From assembly GCF_018070025.1 (NCBI RefSeq), contig NZ_JAGPYQ010000002.1, positions 2,449,293-2,513,292 on the forward strand: a stretch of 64,000 nucleotides of DNA, given 5' to 3'. The position numbers and the translations under genes are program-made. Source of the DNA: Streptomyces liliiviolaceus. Lineage in GTDB: Bacteria > Actinomycetota > Actinomycetes > Streptomycetales > Streptomycetaceae. Position 1 is the stretch's first letter; each line of letters starts with the position of its first letter. Below the pieces are notes generated by a model. It saw only the letters and a program-made list of their open reading frames with translations. It was not told the DNA's origin and ran no database searches. Shown piece by piece: positions 55,958 to 64,000 of this stretch.

Positions 55958-56886
55958 TCCGCGACCTCGATCACGACCTTGCCGCGGGCGTGGCCCTCTT
56001 CGACGGTACGCAGCGCTTCGGCGGCCTCTTCGAGGGGGAACGTCCGCGTGACCAGCGGGTCGAGCCTGCCGTCGACGACGAGCCGGACCACCTCGTCGAG
56101 GACCGCGGCGGTACGGGCCCGTACGACGGGCGAGCCGCCGAGGCCCTCCACGATGTCCTTGCCGCCCGCGGTGATCAGCCTGGCGCGGTCCTTCACCAGT
56201 TCGGCCGCGGCCTCCAGGACCTCGCCGCCCACCAGGTCGTACACCGCGTCCACGCCGTCGGGGGCCAGGGCCCGGACGCCGTCGGCGAAGTCGGGGCCGG
56301 ACGGCACGTGCGCGGCGCCGAGCGACTCGACCAGGTCCTTCTTGCCCTCGCTCGCCACACCGATGACGTTCAGTCCGTCGGCGCGGGCGATCTGGGCGAC
56401 CGCGACGCCCACCCCGCCGCCCGCGCCCGTGACCAGCAGGGTCGCGCCCGTCGGCAGGGCCAGCTGGCGTACGCCGTCGTAGGCGGTGGCCGCCGCGACG
56501 GGCAGGGCGGCCGCGTCGGTGAAGGAGACAGCGGCGGGCTTGTGCGCGGTCACGGCCACCGGGAACAGTGCGTACTGGGCGTAGCCGCCGGCCACGGGGT
56601 TGCCGAAGACCTCGTCGCCGACCGCGAAGCCCGTGACTCCCTCGCCGATCTCCTCGACGACACCGGCGGCCTCGTTGCCGAGGACGGCGGGCAGCTCACG
56701 CCGCTGCTGGCCTGGCCGCTGGTAGCCGGTGCGCTGCTTCCAGTCGACGGGGTTGACGCCCGCCGCCCGGACGGCGACCAGCAGCTGGCCGGGCCCGGGG
56801 CTCGGCCGGTCCTGTTCGACGAGGGCCTCGGTCTCCGGACCGCCGTACTGGGTGAAGACGTACGCCTTGGGCATTTGCTCCGTCAC
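55954..56886 (-). CDS. NADP-dependent oxidoreductase (quinone reductase, MDR superfamily)
   Basis: A 310-residue zinc-free MDR enzyme: GROES-like N-terminus (AAGVNPVDWKQRTGYQ, LGNEAAGVVEEIGEGV) and Rossmann domain (LLVTGAGGGVGVAVAQIAR). Such enzymes reduce quinones or enones with NADPH. GTG 56886 is very close to AAGGAG, so ATG 56874 may be the true start. Coupled to the GNAT gene. Confidence 0.9.
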   Translation of the reverse strand: MTEQMPKAYVFTQYGGPETEALVEQDRPSPGPGQLLVAVRAAGVNPVDWKQRTGYQRPGQQRRELPAVLGNEAAGVVEEIGEGVTGFAVGDEVFGNPVAGGYAQYALFPVAVTAHKPAAVSFTDAAALPVAAATAYDGVRQLALPTGATLLVTGAGGGVGVAVAQIARADGLNVIGVASEGKKDLVESLGAAHVPSGPDFADGVRALAPDGVDAVYDLVGGEVLEAAAELVKDRARLITAGGKDIVEGLGGSPVVRARTAAVLDEVVRLVVDGRLDPLVTRTFPLEEAAEALRTVEEGHARGKVVIEVAE

Positions 56887-57114
56887 TCTCCTTCACACCG
56901 ATGAGGGCACCGGCCGGCCATGGGGTGGCGACTGGCCGGCCACTATCGGCAAGGGAGATCGCGGGTGCGGCTATTCCCGGAAGCGTCCGGACCCCGCGAG
57001 TGTTCATACGGCGGCAATGATCCCCGGTGGGGTGCCCCCGGCGGTCCCGGTACCGTGGAGGGCGTACGCAACGATCAAGGGCCGCCGTCCGGCCGGCCTG
57101 GAGGCACCACTCGC

Positions 57115-57128
57115 ATGAACGTGACCCG

Positions 57129-57132
<4 letters not shown>
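57115..57132 (+). CDS. Five-codon leader frame MNVTR coupled to the molybdopterin gene
   Basis: GGAGG (57100-57104) is spaced 10 nt from ATG 57115, which is followed by four codons and TGA at 57130-57132. The stop overlaps the next ATG (57129). The leader and the first five codons of the real gene are nearly identical in DNA (one base differs), so the leader arose by a 14-bp duplication. Ribosomes probably restart at 57129. Confidence 0.5.
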
Positions 57133-57726
<594 letters not shown>

Positions 57727-57734
<8 letters not shown>

Positions 57735-58530
57735 GACGACCTCCATGTCTTCGACGACCTCCATGTCTTCGGCGGCCTCGGTGGCCTCCGCGCCCGCGAC
57801 CCGGTTCGCGGTGCCCGGCCGGATCGCCGTGAGCAACCGCGCCGCGGCCACCTGGCAGTGCGCCACCCTCACCGAGATCCGCCGGGAGACACCGCATGCG
57901 TCGACCTTCCGGTTCGCCGTTCCCGCGTGGGCGGGGCATCTGCCCGGCCAGCATCTGATGCTCCGGCTGCGGGCCGAGGACGGTTACGTCGCCCAGCGGC
58001 ACTACTCGATCGCCTCGCCCCCCGACGACGACGGCCACGTCGAACTCACCCTCGACCACGTCGACGGCGGTGAGGTGTCGGGCTGGTTCCACACGGTCGC
58101 CAAGCCCGGCGACGAGGTCGAGCTGCGCGGACCGCTCAGCGGGTTCTTCGCCTGGCCCGGCGACCGGCCCGCCCTGCTGATCGGCGCGGGCTCCGGTGTC
58201 GTACCGCTGATGTCGATGGTCCGCCACCACCGTGCGCGGAACCTGACGGTGCCCCTGCGGCTGCTGGTGTCGGCCCGCGCTCCCGAGGAGCTGATCTACG
58301 CCTCGGAGTACGGCGCCGAGACCACTCCGGTGTTCACGCGCAGCGCCCCCGAGGGTGTGGCCGTGGGCCGTGTGGCGGCCGCACATGTGGCGCGACTCCT
58401 GGCCGACGGGCCCGATAGTGGGTGGGAAGCCTATGTGTGCGGCTCGAACGGGTTCGCCGAGCACGCCTCCCGGCTGCTGGTGGACGCGGGCCAGCCGGTG
58501 GACCGTATCCGGATCGAACGCTTCGGCTGA
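57727..58530 (+). CDS. FAD/NAD(P)-binding ferredoxin reductase-like protein
   Basis: A 267-residue flavoprotein. FAD is bound through QRHYSIASPP; the NAD(P) domain has LLIGAGSGVVPLMSMVRHH and ends with YVCGSNGFAEHASRLL. No 2Fe-2S domain is present. The N-terminal 25 residues are Ser/Thr/Met-rich with a repeated SSTTSMSS-like unit. Probable electron donor to the preceding molybdoenzyme. Confidence 0.88.
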
Positions 58531-58575
58531 CCGCTCCGGAGCCCGGGCCCGCGTGCGAGCCCGGCCCCGGGGCCG

Positions 58576-59625
58576 TCAGTCGTGAGGGACCACGGCGACC
58601 GGGCACGTGGAGTGGTGGACCAGGGAGTGCGCCGCCCGGCCCAGTCCCGCGCCGGCCACGGAGCGGCCGACGACGAGCAGCCCCGCTCGCGTCGACGCCT
58701 TCAGGAGATGGTGGCCGGCGTGCCCGTACACGACCTCCTCCGAGACCTCGGTCTGCGGGAACTTGTGGCGCCAGGGTCCCAGGGCCGCCGCCAGGAAGCG
58801 TTCCCTGGCGTCCTGCTGCGCGGCCGTGTCGCCGGGCTCCCCCGCGCCGCCGGCACCCTCGCGCAGGGGCGGCAGCGTCCAGGCGTGCACGACGTGCAGG
58901 GGCGCGGCCCGGACACCGGCCGCGTCGAAGGCGTAACCGATGAGTTCGTCGGCCGGTTCCTCCAGGTCGAGCCCGAGGACCACCGGCAGGTACGGGGTCC
59001 GGGCGGGCGAGGTGGTGTCGCCGCCCGCGTCGTCCGGTACGCGCTCGTCCGGTACGCGCTCCTCCGGTACGCGCTCCTCCGGTACGCGCTCGTCCGGGGG
59101 GAGTTCGCCCGCGCGGACGAGCACCACGGGACACGCGGCGTCCGCGGCGACGGCGAGCGCGACCGAGCCGACCAGGAAACCGGTGAACCCGCTGAAGCCG
59201 CGTGAGCCGAGAACCACCGTCTCGGACTCGGTGGCGGCTTCGAGCAGCGCCGGAAGTGCGGGGGTGTCGGTACGACGGGCGGCGATCTGCAACGTCGGGT
59301 GCGCGTAGGAGAGTCGTACGGCGGCCCGGTCGAGGATGCCCCGCTGGAGCTCGCGGGCCGGGACCGCCGGCTGCTCAAGGGCCGGACGGGTGCGTGCCCC
59401 GCGTGCCCGGGGGCGGGGTACGCATCCGGGCGCGGCCCCGGGGACGGGAGTGGGTCCGAGGCCGGACCCGGGGACGGGCACGGAGGCGGTGGGTTCGCCG
59501 CCCGCGTGCAGCAGCCGCAGGGTGAGACGGCGGCGCTCGGCCTCGCGGGCCGCCCAGTCGGCGGCGTCGAGCCCGGCGCGGGAGCCGTCGACGCCCACGG
59601 TGACGGTTCGGATGTCCCTTCTCAT
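58576..59625 (-). CDS. Universal stress protein, two Usp domains
   Basis: A 349-residue tandem UspA protein. Domain 1 starts VTVGVDGSRAGLDAADWA and has GSRGFSGFTGFLVGSVALAVA; domain 2 starts VVLGLDLEE and has VVGRSVAGAGLGRAAHSLVHHSTCPVAVV. ATP-binding glycine motifs are present in domain 1. The linker holds a five-residue repeat encoded by 15-bp units. ATG 59625 follows GGAAGG. It lies 82 bp after phosphoketolase on the same strand; this pair is typical of hypoxia/stress regulons. Confidence 0.9.
   Translation of the reverse strand: MRRDIRTVTVGVDGSRAGLDAADWAAREAERRRLTLRLLHAGGEPTASVPVPGSGLGPTPVPGAAPGCVPRPRARGARTRPALEQPAVPARELQRGILDRAAVRLSYAHPTLQIAARRTDTPALPALLEAATESETVVLGSRGFSGFTGFLVGSVALAVAADAACPVVLVRAGELPPDERVPEERVPEERVPDERVPDDAGGDTTSPARTPYLPVVLGLDLEEPADELIGYAFDAAGVRAAPLHVVHAWTLPPLREGAGGAGEPGDTAAQQDARERFLAAALGPWRHKFPQTEVSEEVVYGHAGHHLLKASTRAGLLVVGRSVAGAGLGRAAHSLVHHSTCPVAVVPHD
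59032..59097 (-). repeat. 15-bp tandem repeat in the Usp linker
   Basis: Four units of (G/C)TCCGGTACGCGCTC plus a partial one, encoding alternating RVPEE and RVPDE on the minus strand. All units are in frame, so copy changes only alter linker length. Confidence 0.8.
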
Positions 59626-59707
59626 GGTGCGGGCCCTTCCCTGTTCATCACGCATGTTCTTCCGGTGTTCGGCCTTCGGTCCCCGGCCTTCGGTCCTCTC
59701 GTCCTCG

Positions 59708-62134
59708 TCAGCCGGACCAGGTCCACTCGGCGACCTCCGGCAGGTCGGTGCCGTGCTCGCGGATCCAGGCCTCGTGACGGGTGTGCACATCGGTCATGCG
59801 CTGGCGTACGGCGGCTGCGCGGACAGCGAGGCCCGGGACACGGTCGATGACGTCCATGACGAGGCGGTACCGGTCGAGGCTGTTGCGGACGACCATGTCG
59901 AAGGGGGTCGTGGTGGTGCCCGACTCCTTGTAGCCGCGTACATGGAGGTTGGCGTGGCCGGTGCGCCGGTAGGCCAGCCGGTGGATCAGCCAGGGATAGC
60001 CGTGGTAGGCGAAGATCACCGGCTTGTCCGCGGTGAAGAGGGCGTCGTACTCGGAGTCGGCCATGCCGTGCGGGTGCTCGCCCTGCGGCATCAGCCGGGC
60101 GATGTCGACGACGTTGACGACCCGGACCGCCAGGTCGGGCAGATGGGTGCGCAGCAGCGCGGCGGCGGCGAGGACCTCCTGGGTGGGTACGTCTCCGGCG
60201 CAGGCCAGCACCACGTCCGGTTCGCGGTTCCCGTTCTCCGTGCCGGCCCACTCCCAGATGCCCGCGCCGCGGGCGCAGTGGGCGCGGGCCTGCTCCATGG
60301 ACAGCCAGTCGAAGCAGGGCTGCTTCCCGGCGACGATCACGTTCACGTGGTCGCGGCTGCGCAGGGCGTGGTCCGCCACCGACAGCAGGGTGTTGGCGTC
60401 CGGCGGCAGATAGACCCGTACGACCTCCGGGCTCTTGTTGAGGACGTGGTCGACGAAGCCCGGGTCCTGGTGGGAGAAGCCGTTGTGGTCCTGGCGCCAG
60501 ACGTGCGAGGTCAGCAGGTAATTGAGGGATGCGAGGGGTGCCCGCCACGGCAGTTCCCGCGAGGTCTTGAGCCACTTGATGTGCTGGTTGACCATGGAGT
60601 CGACGATGTGCACGAACGCCTCGTACGACGAGAACAGACCGTGCCGTCCGGTGAGGAGATAGCCCTCCAGCCAGCCCTGGCAGAGGTGTTCGGAGAGGAT
60701 CTCGATCACGCGGCCGTCGCGTGCCAGATGTTCGTCGGTGTCGAGGGTCTCCGCCTGCCAGGCCTTGCCGGTCGCCTCGTACAGCGCGCCCAGGCGGTTC
60801 GACTCGGTCTCGTCGGGGCCCACGACCCGGAAGTTGCGCCGCTCGGACGTGTCGGCCATGACGCGGGCGAGCATGCCGCCGAGGACCCGGGTGGGCTCGT
60901 GGGTGCTCGCGCCGGGCTTGTCCACGGGGACGGCGAAGTCGTCCAGGTCCGGCAGGGGCAGCGAGGTCAGCAGCAGACCGCCGTTCGTGTGCGGGTTGGC
61001 GCCGAGGCGGCGGGAGCCCTCGGGCACGCAGTCCAGGACGAGGGAGGTGGGACGCCCCTCGGCGTCGAAGAGCTCCTCGGGGCGGTACGAGCGCAGCCAG
61101 GCCTCCAGTTGCCGCAGGTGCTCGGGGTTCTCGCGGACCCCGGCGAGCGGGACCTGGTGGGAGCGCCAGGTGCCCTCGACCGGCTCCCCGTCGACCTCGG
61201 CCGGGCCGGTCCAGCCCTTCGGGGTCCGCAGGACGATCATGGGCCAGCGGGCCCGCCCGCTCCCCGCGCCCCCGCCCGTGCCGCCGCGGCCCCTGCCGCT
61301 CCGGGCCTTGCCGCTCTGCCCCCTGCCGCCCCCGCCGGTGCTCCCGCCGCGGGCCTCCTGCTGGATCTCGGCGATGCGGTCCAGTGCCTGGTCCATCGCC
61401 TTCGCGAGCTCCCGGTGGACGCGGCGGGGGTCATCGCCCGACACATGGATGGGGTCGTGGCCGTAGCCCCGCAGGAGTTCGTCGAGTTCGGCGCGCGGCA
61501 GCCGGGCGAGCACCGTGGGGTTGGCGATCTTGTAGCCGTTGAGGTGCAGGACCGGCAGGACGGCGCCGTCGTGCACCGGGTCGAGGAACTTGTTGGAGTG
61601 CCAGGAGCCGGCGAGGGGTCCCGTCTCGGCCTCACCGTCCCCGATCACACAGGTGACCAGGAGGTCCGGGTTGTCGAAGGCGGCCCCGTAGGCGTGGGCG
61701 AGCGAGTAGCCCAGCTCGCCGCCCTCGTGGAGGGAGCCCGGGGTCTCGGGGGCGACATGGCTGGGGACCCCGCCGGGAAAGGAGAACTGCCGGAAGAGGC
61801 GTTCCATGCCGGAGGCGTCCCGGGTGACGTCCGGGTACGTCTGGGTGTAGCTGCCTTCGAGCCAGGAGTTCGCGAGGACCGCGGGGCCGCCGTGGCCGGG
61901 GCCCCACACACAGATCGCGTCGAGATCGCGCTCGACGACGACACGGTTGAGGTGGGTGTGCACCAGGTTGAGGCCGGGCGAGGTCCCCCAGTGTCCGAGC
62001 AGCCGCGGCTTGATGTGTTCGGGCTTGAGCGGCTCGGTCAGCAGCGGGTTGCCGAGGAGGTAGATCTGACCGACGGCCAGGTAGTTCGCGGCACGCCAGT
62101 GCGCGTCGAGCGCCGCCATGCGGTCCTTGGCCAT
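59708..62134 (-). CDS. xfp: Phosphoketolase (xylulose-5-P / fructose-6-P)
   Basis: An 808-residue thiamine-diphosphate enzyme that splits xylulose 5-phosphate or fructose 6-phosphate to acetyl phosphate. Conserved parts include [37 protein letters not shown], the ThDP motif [20 protein letters not shown] and [15 protein letters not shown] low-complexity Gly/Arg/Ser insert of about 33 residues (around residue 285) is unusual. ATG 62134 has AGGAG upstream. Provides ATP under low oxygen or stress. Confidence 0.94.
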   Translation of the reverse strand: MAKDRMAALDAHWRAANYLAVGQIYLLGNPLLTEPLKPEHIKPRLLGHWGTSPGLNLVHTHLNRVVVERDLDAICVWGPGHGGPAVLANSWLEGSYTQTYPDVTRDASGMERLFRQFSFPGGVPSHVAPETPGSLHEGGELGYSLAHAYGAAFDNPDLLVTCVIGDGEAETGPLAGSWHSNKFLDPVHDGAVLPVLHLNGYKIANPTVLARLPRAELDELLRGYGHDPIHVSGDDPRRVHRELAKAMDQALDRIAEIQQEARGGSTGGGGRGQSGKARSGRGRGGTGGGAGSGRARWPMIVLRTPKGWTGPAEVDGEPVEGTWRSHQVPLAGVRENPEHLRQLEAWLRSYRPEELFDAEGRPTSLVLDCVPEGSRRLGANPHTNGGLLLTSLPLPDLDDFAVPVDKPGASTHEPTRVLGGMLARVMADTSERRNFRVVGPDETESNRLGALYEATGKAWQAETLDTDEHLARDGRVIEILSEHLCQGWLEGYLLTGRHGLFSSYEAFVHIVDSMVNQHIKWLKTSRELPWRAPLASLNYLLTSHVWRQDHNGFSHQDPGFVDHVLNKSPEVVRVYLPPDANTLLSVADHALRSRDHVNVIVAGKQPCFDWLSMEQARAHCARGAGIWEWAGTENGNREPDVVLACAGDVPTQEVLAAAALLRTHLPDLAVRVVNVVDIARLMPQGEHPHGMADSEYDALFTADKPVIFAYHGYPWLIHRLAYRRTGHANLHVRGYKESGTTTTPFDMVVRNSLDRYRLVMDVIDRVPGLAVRAAAVRQRMTDVHTRHEAWIREHGTDLPEVAEWTWSG

Positions 62135-62470
62135 GGTGAGGGACTCCTGTTCAGAGGGTTGCGGGGGTTCCCGGGGTTGCGGCGGTTTTGAGGGGGTGGG
62201 ACGCGGGTTCCACACGGGGCGCCGATCAGTCGTGGAAGGACGGGTTGTTCGGCCGTTCGTGGCAGTGGCCGGCGCTCCGTGCGGTGGCCGTGGTGCTCGG
62301 TGCCGGGCCCTGCTCCGGCCGCCCTCGTGACGTTCGCACCGACCGCCCGGCGGACGGGAGGGCCAAACCGGCCCCTGGGAGGATCCGTTCGGCCTTCACG
62401 GGGCACACGCACGATGTACGGGGGTGGCTCGGGCGGCGCGGCACGGCCGCGGGTGCTGAGGAGGCGGGAC

Positions 62471-63085
62471 ATGCGGACGCGGGAACAACGGGCGAGCGAG
62501 AAGCGGGCGCGGGTGATCGGGCGGCGCTGGCGGCACAGTCCGCTGTGCCGCCGTACGGACGTGGTGGAGGCGTGGACCGCGCTGGTCGTCTCCGTCGTGC
62601 TGTGGGCCGGTACGCCGCTCGCCGGGCTGGCGGCGGGCTGGTGGGCGTACGACGGGGCGCGGTCCACGGCGGTGGAGCAGCGGGCCGAACGCCACCGGGT
62701 GCTCGCGACGATCGTCGAGGGGGCGCACACCTCCGCGGCCGGCGGCGAGGGCGACCGGCGGCCGGTCAAGCGGGTGAGCGTCCGCTGGACGGAGCCGGGT
62801 GAGCGGGCGCGCACGGGTGAGACCCGGGTGCCCGCCGGGGCCGGGGCCGGCGACCGCACGTACATCTGGCTGGACCGCCAGGACCGGGTCGTCCCGGCTC
62901 CGACGAGCGACACGGTGGTCTGGCAGCACGGGCTGGCCGTGGGCGCCTGTGCCGCGGGGGTGGCCGCGGGCGGCGTACTGGCCCTGCACGCCCTGATACG
63001 CCGGGTCGCCGCACGCCGTCGGCTGGCCGAATGGGAACGGGAGTGGGCCCTTACGGGGCCTGAATGGGCGCGGGACCGGACCTGA
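62471..63085 (+). CDS. Membrane protein, Rv1733c-like
   Basis: A 204-residue protein with two helices (WTALVVSVVLWAGTPLAGLAAGWWAYDGA and LAVGACAAGVAAGGVLALHALI) bracketing an outside loop of about 90 residues, ending in a basic tail. ATG 62471 is selected because GAGGAGG lies 6 nt upstream. Such proteins belong to DosR-type dormancy regulons. It is divergent from phosphoketolase. Confidence 0.8.
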   Translation: MRTREQRASEKRARVIGRRWRHSPLCRRTDVVEAWTALVVSVVLWAGTPLAGLAAGWWAYDGARSTAVEQRAERHRVLATIVEGAHTSAAGGEGDRRPVKRVSVRWTEPGERARTGETRVPAGAGAGDRTYIWLDRQDRVVPAPTSDTVVWQHGLAVGACAAGVAAGGVLALHALIRRVAARRRLAEWEREWALTGPEWARDRT

Positions 63086-63181
63086 CGGGCGGGACGGGCC
63101 GAACGGCGCGGAGAGCGACGGCCGGGCGGCGACGAAAGCGGTCCGGCCGTCCATGACGACCGGGCCCACCAGCCCTGGAAC

Positions 63182-63217
63182 GGGACCTGTTGGCCCCTGT
63201 CGGGACCGGTTGGTCCC
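63182..63217. promoter_or_regulatory. Two DosR/OsdR-like boxes in tandem
   Basis: GGGACCTGTTGGCCCC (63182) and GGGACCGGTTGGTCCC (63202), 20 bp apart; the second has perfect GGGACC/GGTCCC arms. DosR-family response regulators bind GGGAC/GTCCC palindromes in pairs on one face of DNA. They lie about 80 bp upstream of the cNMP-binding gene. Confidence 0.65.
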
Positions 63218-63294
63218 TGTCCCCGGAGAGCGGCGCCCAGGATCCTGGAGGTGTCCCGACGCGATGTTCGCGGCACTCCAGAAAGGGGACCCGC

Positions 63295-63759
63295 ATGCTC
63301 GCAACCTCCACTCCCCGACTGTCCGAGGCCCTGCCCGCCGAGCAGACACATCGCCTGATGCGGCTCGCTCGGGAGGTGTCGTTCGCACCGGGCACACGCG
63401 TCTTCGAGGAAGGAGGGCGGGCCGACCACTTCTGGATCGTGCGCACCGGAACCGTGGCCCTCGACCTGCGCGTTCCCGGCCGCGGCTCGCCCGTCATCGA
63501 CACCCTCGGCCACGGTGAACTCGTCGGCTGGTCCTGGCTGTTCCCGCCCTATGTGTGGCAGCTGGGCGCGGAGGCGGTGTCCGCGGTCGAGGCGTACGAG
63601 CTGGACGCGTCGACCGTACGTCTGATGTGCCAGTCCGACCCGGCCCTCGGCACGGCGGTCGGGCAGTGGGTCGGACGGGTGCTCTCCCGGCGCCTGCACA
63701 CCGCCCGCACCCGGCTGCTCGACCTGTACGCCCCCGACGGCAGCGGTGCTTCCCGCTGA
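63295..63759 (+). CDS. Cyclic-nucleotide-binding domain protein
   Basis: A 154-residue protein that is a single cNMP-binding beta-barrel ([27 protein letters not shown], then [17 protein letters not shown]) plus a C-terminal helix. There is no helix-turn-helix, so it is not a classical Crp regulator. ATG 63295 has AAAGGGG upstream. The GGELIG-Arg/Thr phosphate pocket of Crp is altered, so it may bind another ligand. Stress-cluster member behind the tandem boxes. Confidence 0.82.
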   Translation: MLATSTPRLSEALPAEQTHRLMRLAREVSFAPGTRVFEEGGRADHFWIVRTGTVALDLRVPGRGSPVIDTLGHGELVGWSWLFPPYVWQLGAEAVSAVEAYELDASTVRLMCQSDPALGTAVGQWVGRVLSRRLHTARTRLLDLYAPDGSGASR

Positions 63760-63847
63760 GTCTCCGAAGGCCCGTTCGGCCCTGCCGGCGTCCCGCCCGG
63801 TGCGCGGCGCTCGGCCGGGACGGCCCAGCCCCCAGGGAGTCGTGGTC

Positions 63848-64000
63848 ATGGCCGACCGTCAGAACGTGCCCGGCAGGGCACCGGTCCGGATCTTCCTTCT
63901 CGACGACCACGAGGTCGTGCGCCGGGGACTGCACGATCTGCTGGACGCCGAGCCCGACATGGAGGTCGTCGGGGAGGCCGCCACCGGCGCCCAGGCGCTG
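63848..64000 (+). CDS. Response regulator receiver domain, 3' part off the window
   Basis: The visible 51 residues contain a receiver-domain opening [35 protein letters not shown] with the Asp pair. This form is typical of NarL/LuxR-type regulators such as DevR/OsdR. ATG 63848 has AGGGAG 8 nt upstream. Being next to the GGGACC boxes it may be the regulator of this cluster; the DNA-binding domain is not visible. Confidence 0.85.
   Translation, partial: MADRQNVPGRAPVRIFLLDDHEVVRRGLHDLLDAEPDMEVVGEAATGAQAL

Noticed and set aside
59336..62191. A 951-codon plus-strand open frame
   Set aside because: It is the complement of phosphoketolase and Usp; composition is Val/Gly/Arg/Asp-rich, as usual for antisense frames in high-GC DNA.

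Overview
The window is high-GC actinobacterial DNA, most likely a Streptomyces chromosome arm. The signs are GTG and TTG starts, G/C-rich third codon positions, translationally coupled operons, several ROK, IclR, GntR, PadR and MarR regulators, DUF6233-type small proteins, an intergenic repeat of the GCGCAGTTCCCCGCGCCC type, and a DosR/OsdR-like stress cluster. No rRNA, tRNA or CRISPR array was found.

Left part (1-23.5 kb) is catabolic. At 1-4.9 kb a sugar or cyclitol locus holds an NHS-type transporter, a ROK regulator, a sugar-phosphate isomerase/epimerase and a divergent Gfo/Idh/MocA dehydrogenase, with a 25-bp palindrome between the divergent genes. At 5-23.5 kb lies what looks like one regulon: an MHS-family acid transporter, a CUT1 ABC importer with a second ROK regulator, an IclR regulator, and a folate/one-carbon block of folP, folD, purU, metF and a LigM/DesA-type tetrahydrofolate-dependent aryl O-demethylase. 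Divergent from it is a FUSC-type exporter, followed by an operon of pabB, a GntR/FCD regulator and a catechol 2,3-dioxygenase homologue. Four promoters in this stretch carry related palindromic elements; three are aligned 36-bp copies. The proposed logic is that LigM moves an aryl methyl group to THF; MetF, FolD and PurU reoxidise and release the C1 unit and regenerate THF; PabB and FolP enlarge the folate pool; the dioxygenase opens the demethylated ring.

Middle part (23.5-45.2 kb) is accessory and decaying: small hypothetical genes, three frameshifted genes (two at short tandem repeats), a HEPN-like protein, an epoxide hydrolase, an acyl-CoA dehydrogenase, a ketosynthase and a NACHT-type gene both cut off at one breakpoint, relics of IS630, ISAzo13 and IS5 transposases, a PASTA-like membrane protein, an NB-ARC/TPR STAND protein with a small partner, and an AraC regulator.

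Right part (45.2-64 kb) is more ordered: dhaKLM; a GH75 chitosanase and a fibronectin-III lipoprotein with a DasR-like site; a secreted surface protein; PadR and fadH; an inverted array of 73-bp repeats; a PrmC-related methyltransferase; MarR, GNAT and MDR-reductase genes; a molybdopterin oxidoreductase with a ferredoxin-reductase partner; and a stress cluster of a universal stress protein, phosphoketolase, a membrane protein, a cyclic-nucleotide-binding protein and the start of a response regulator.
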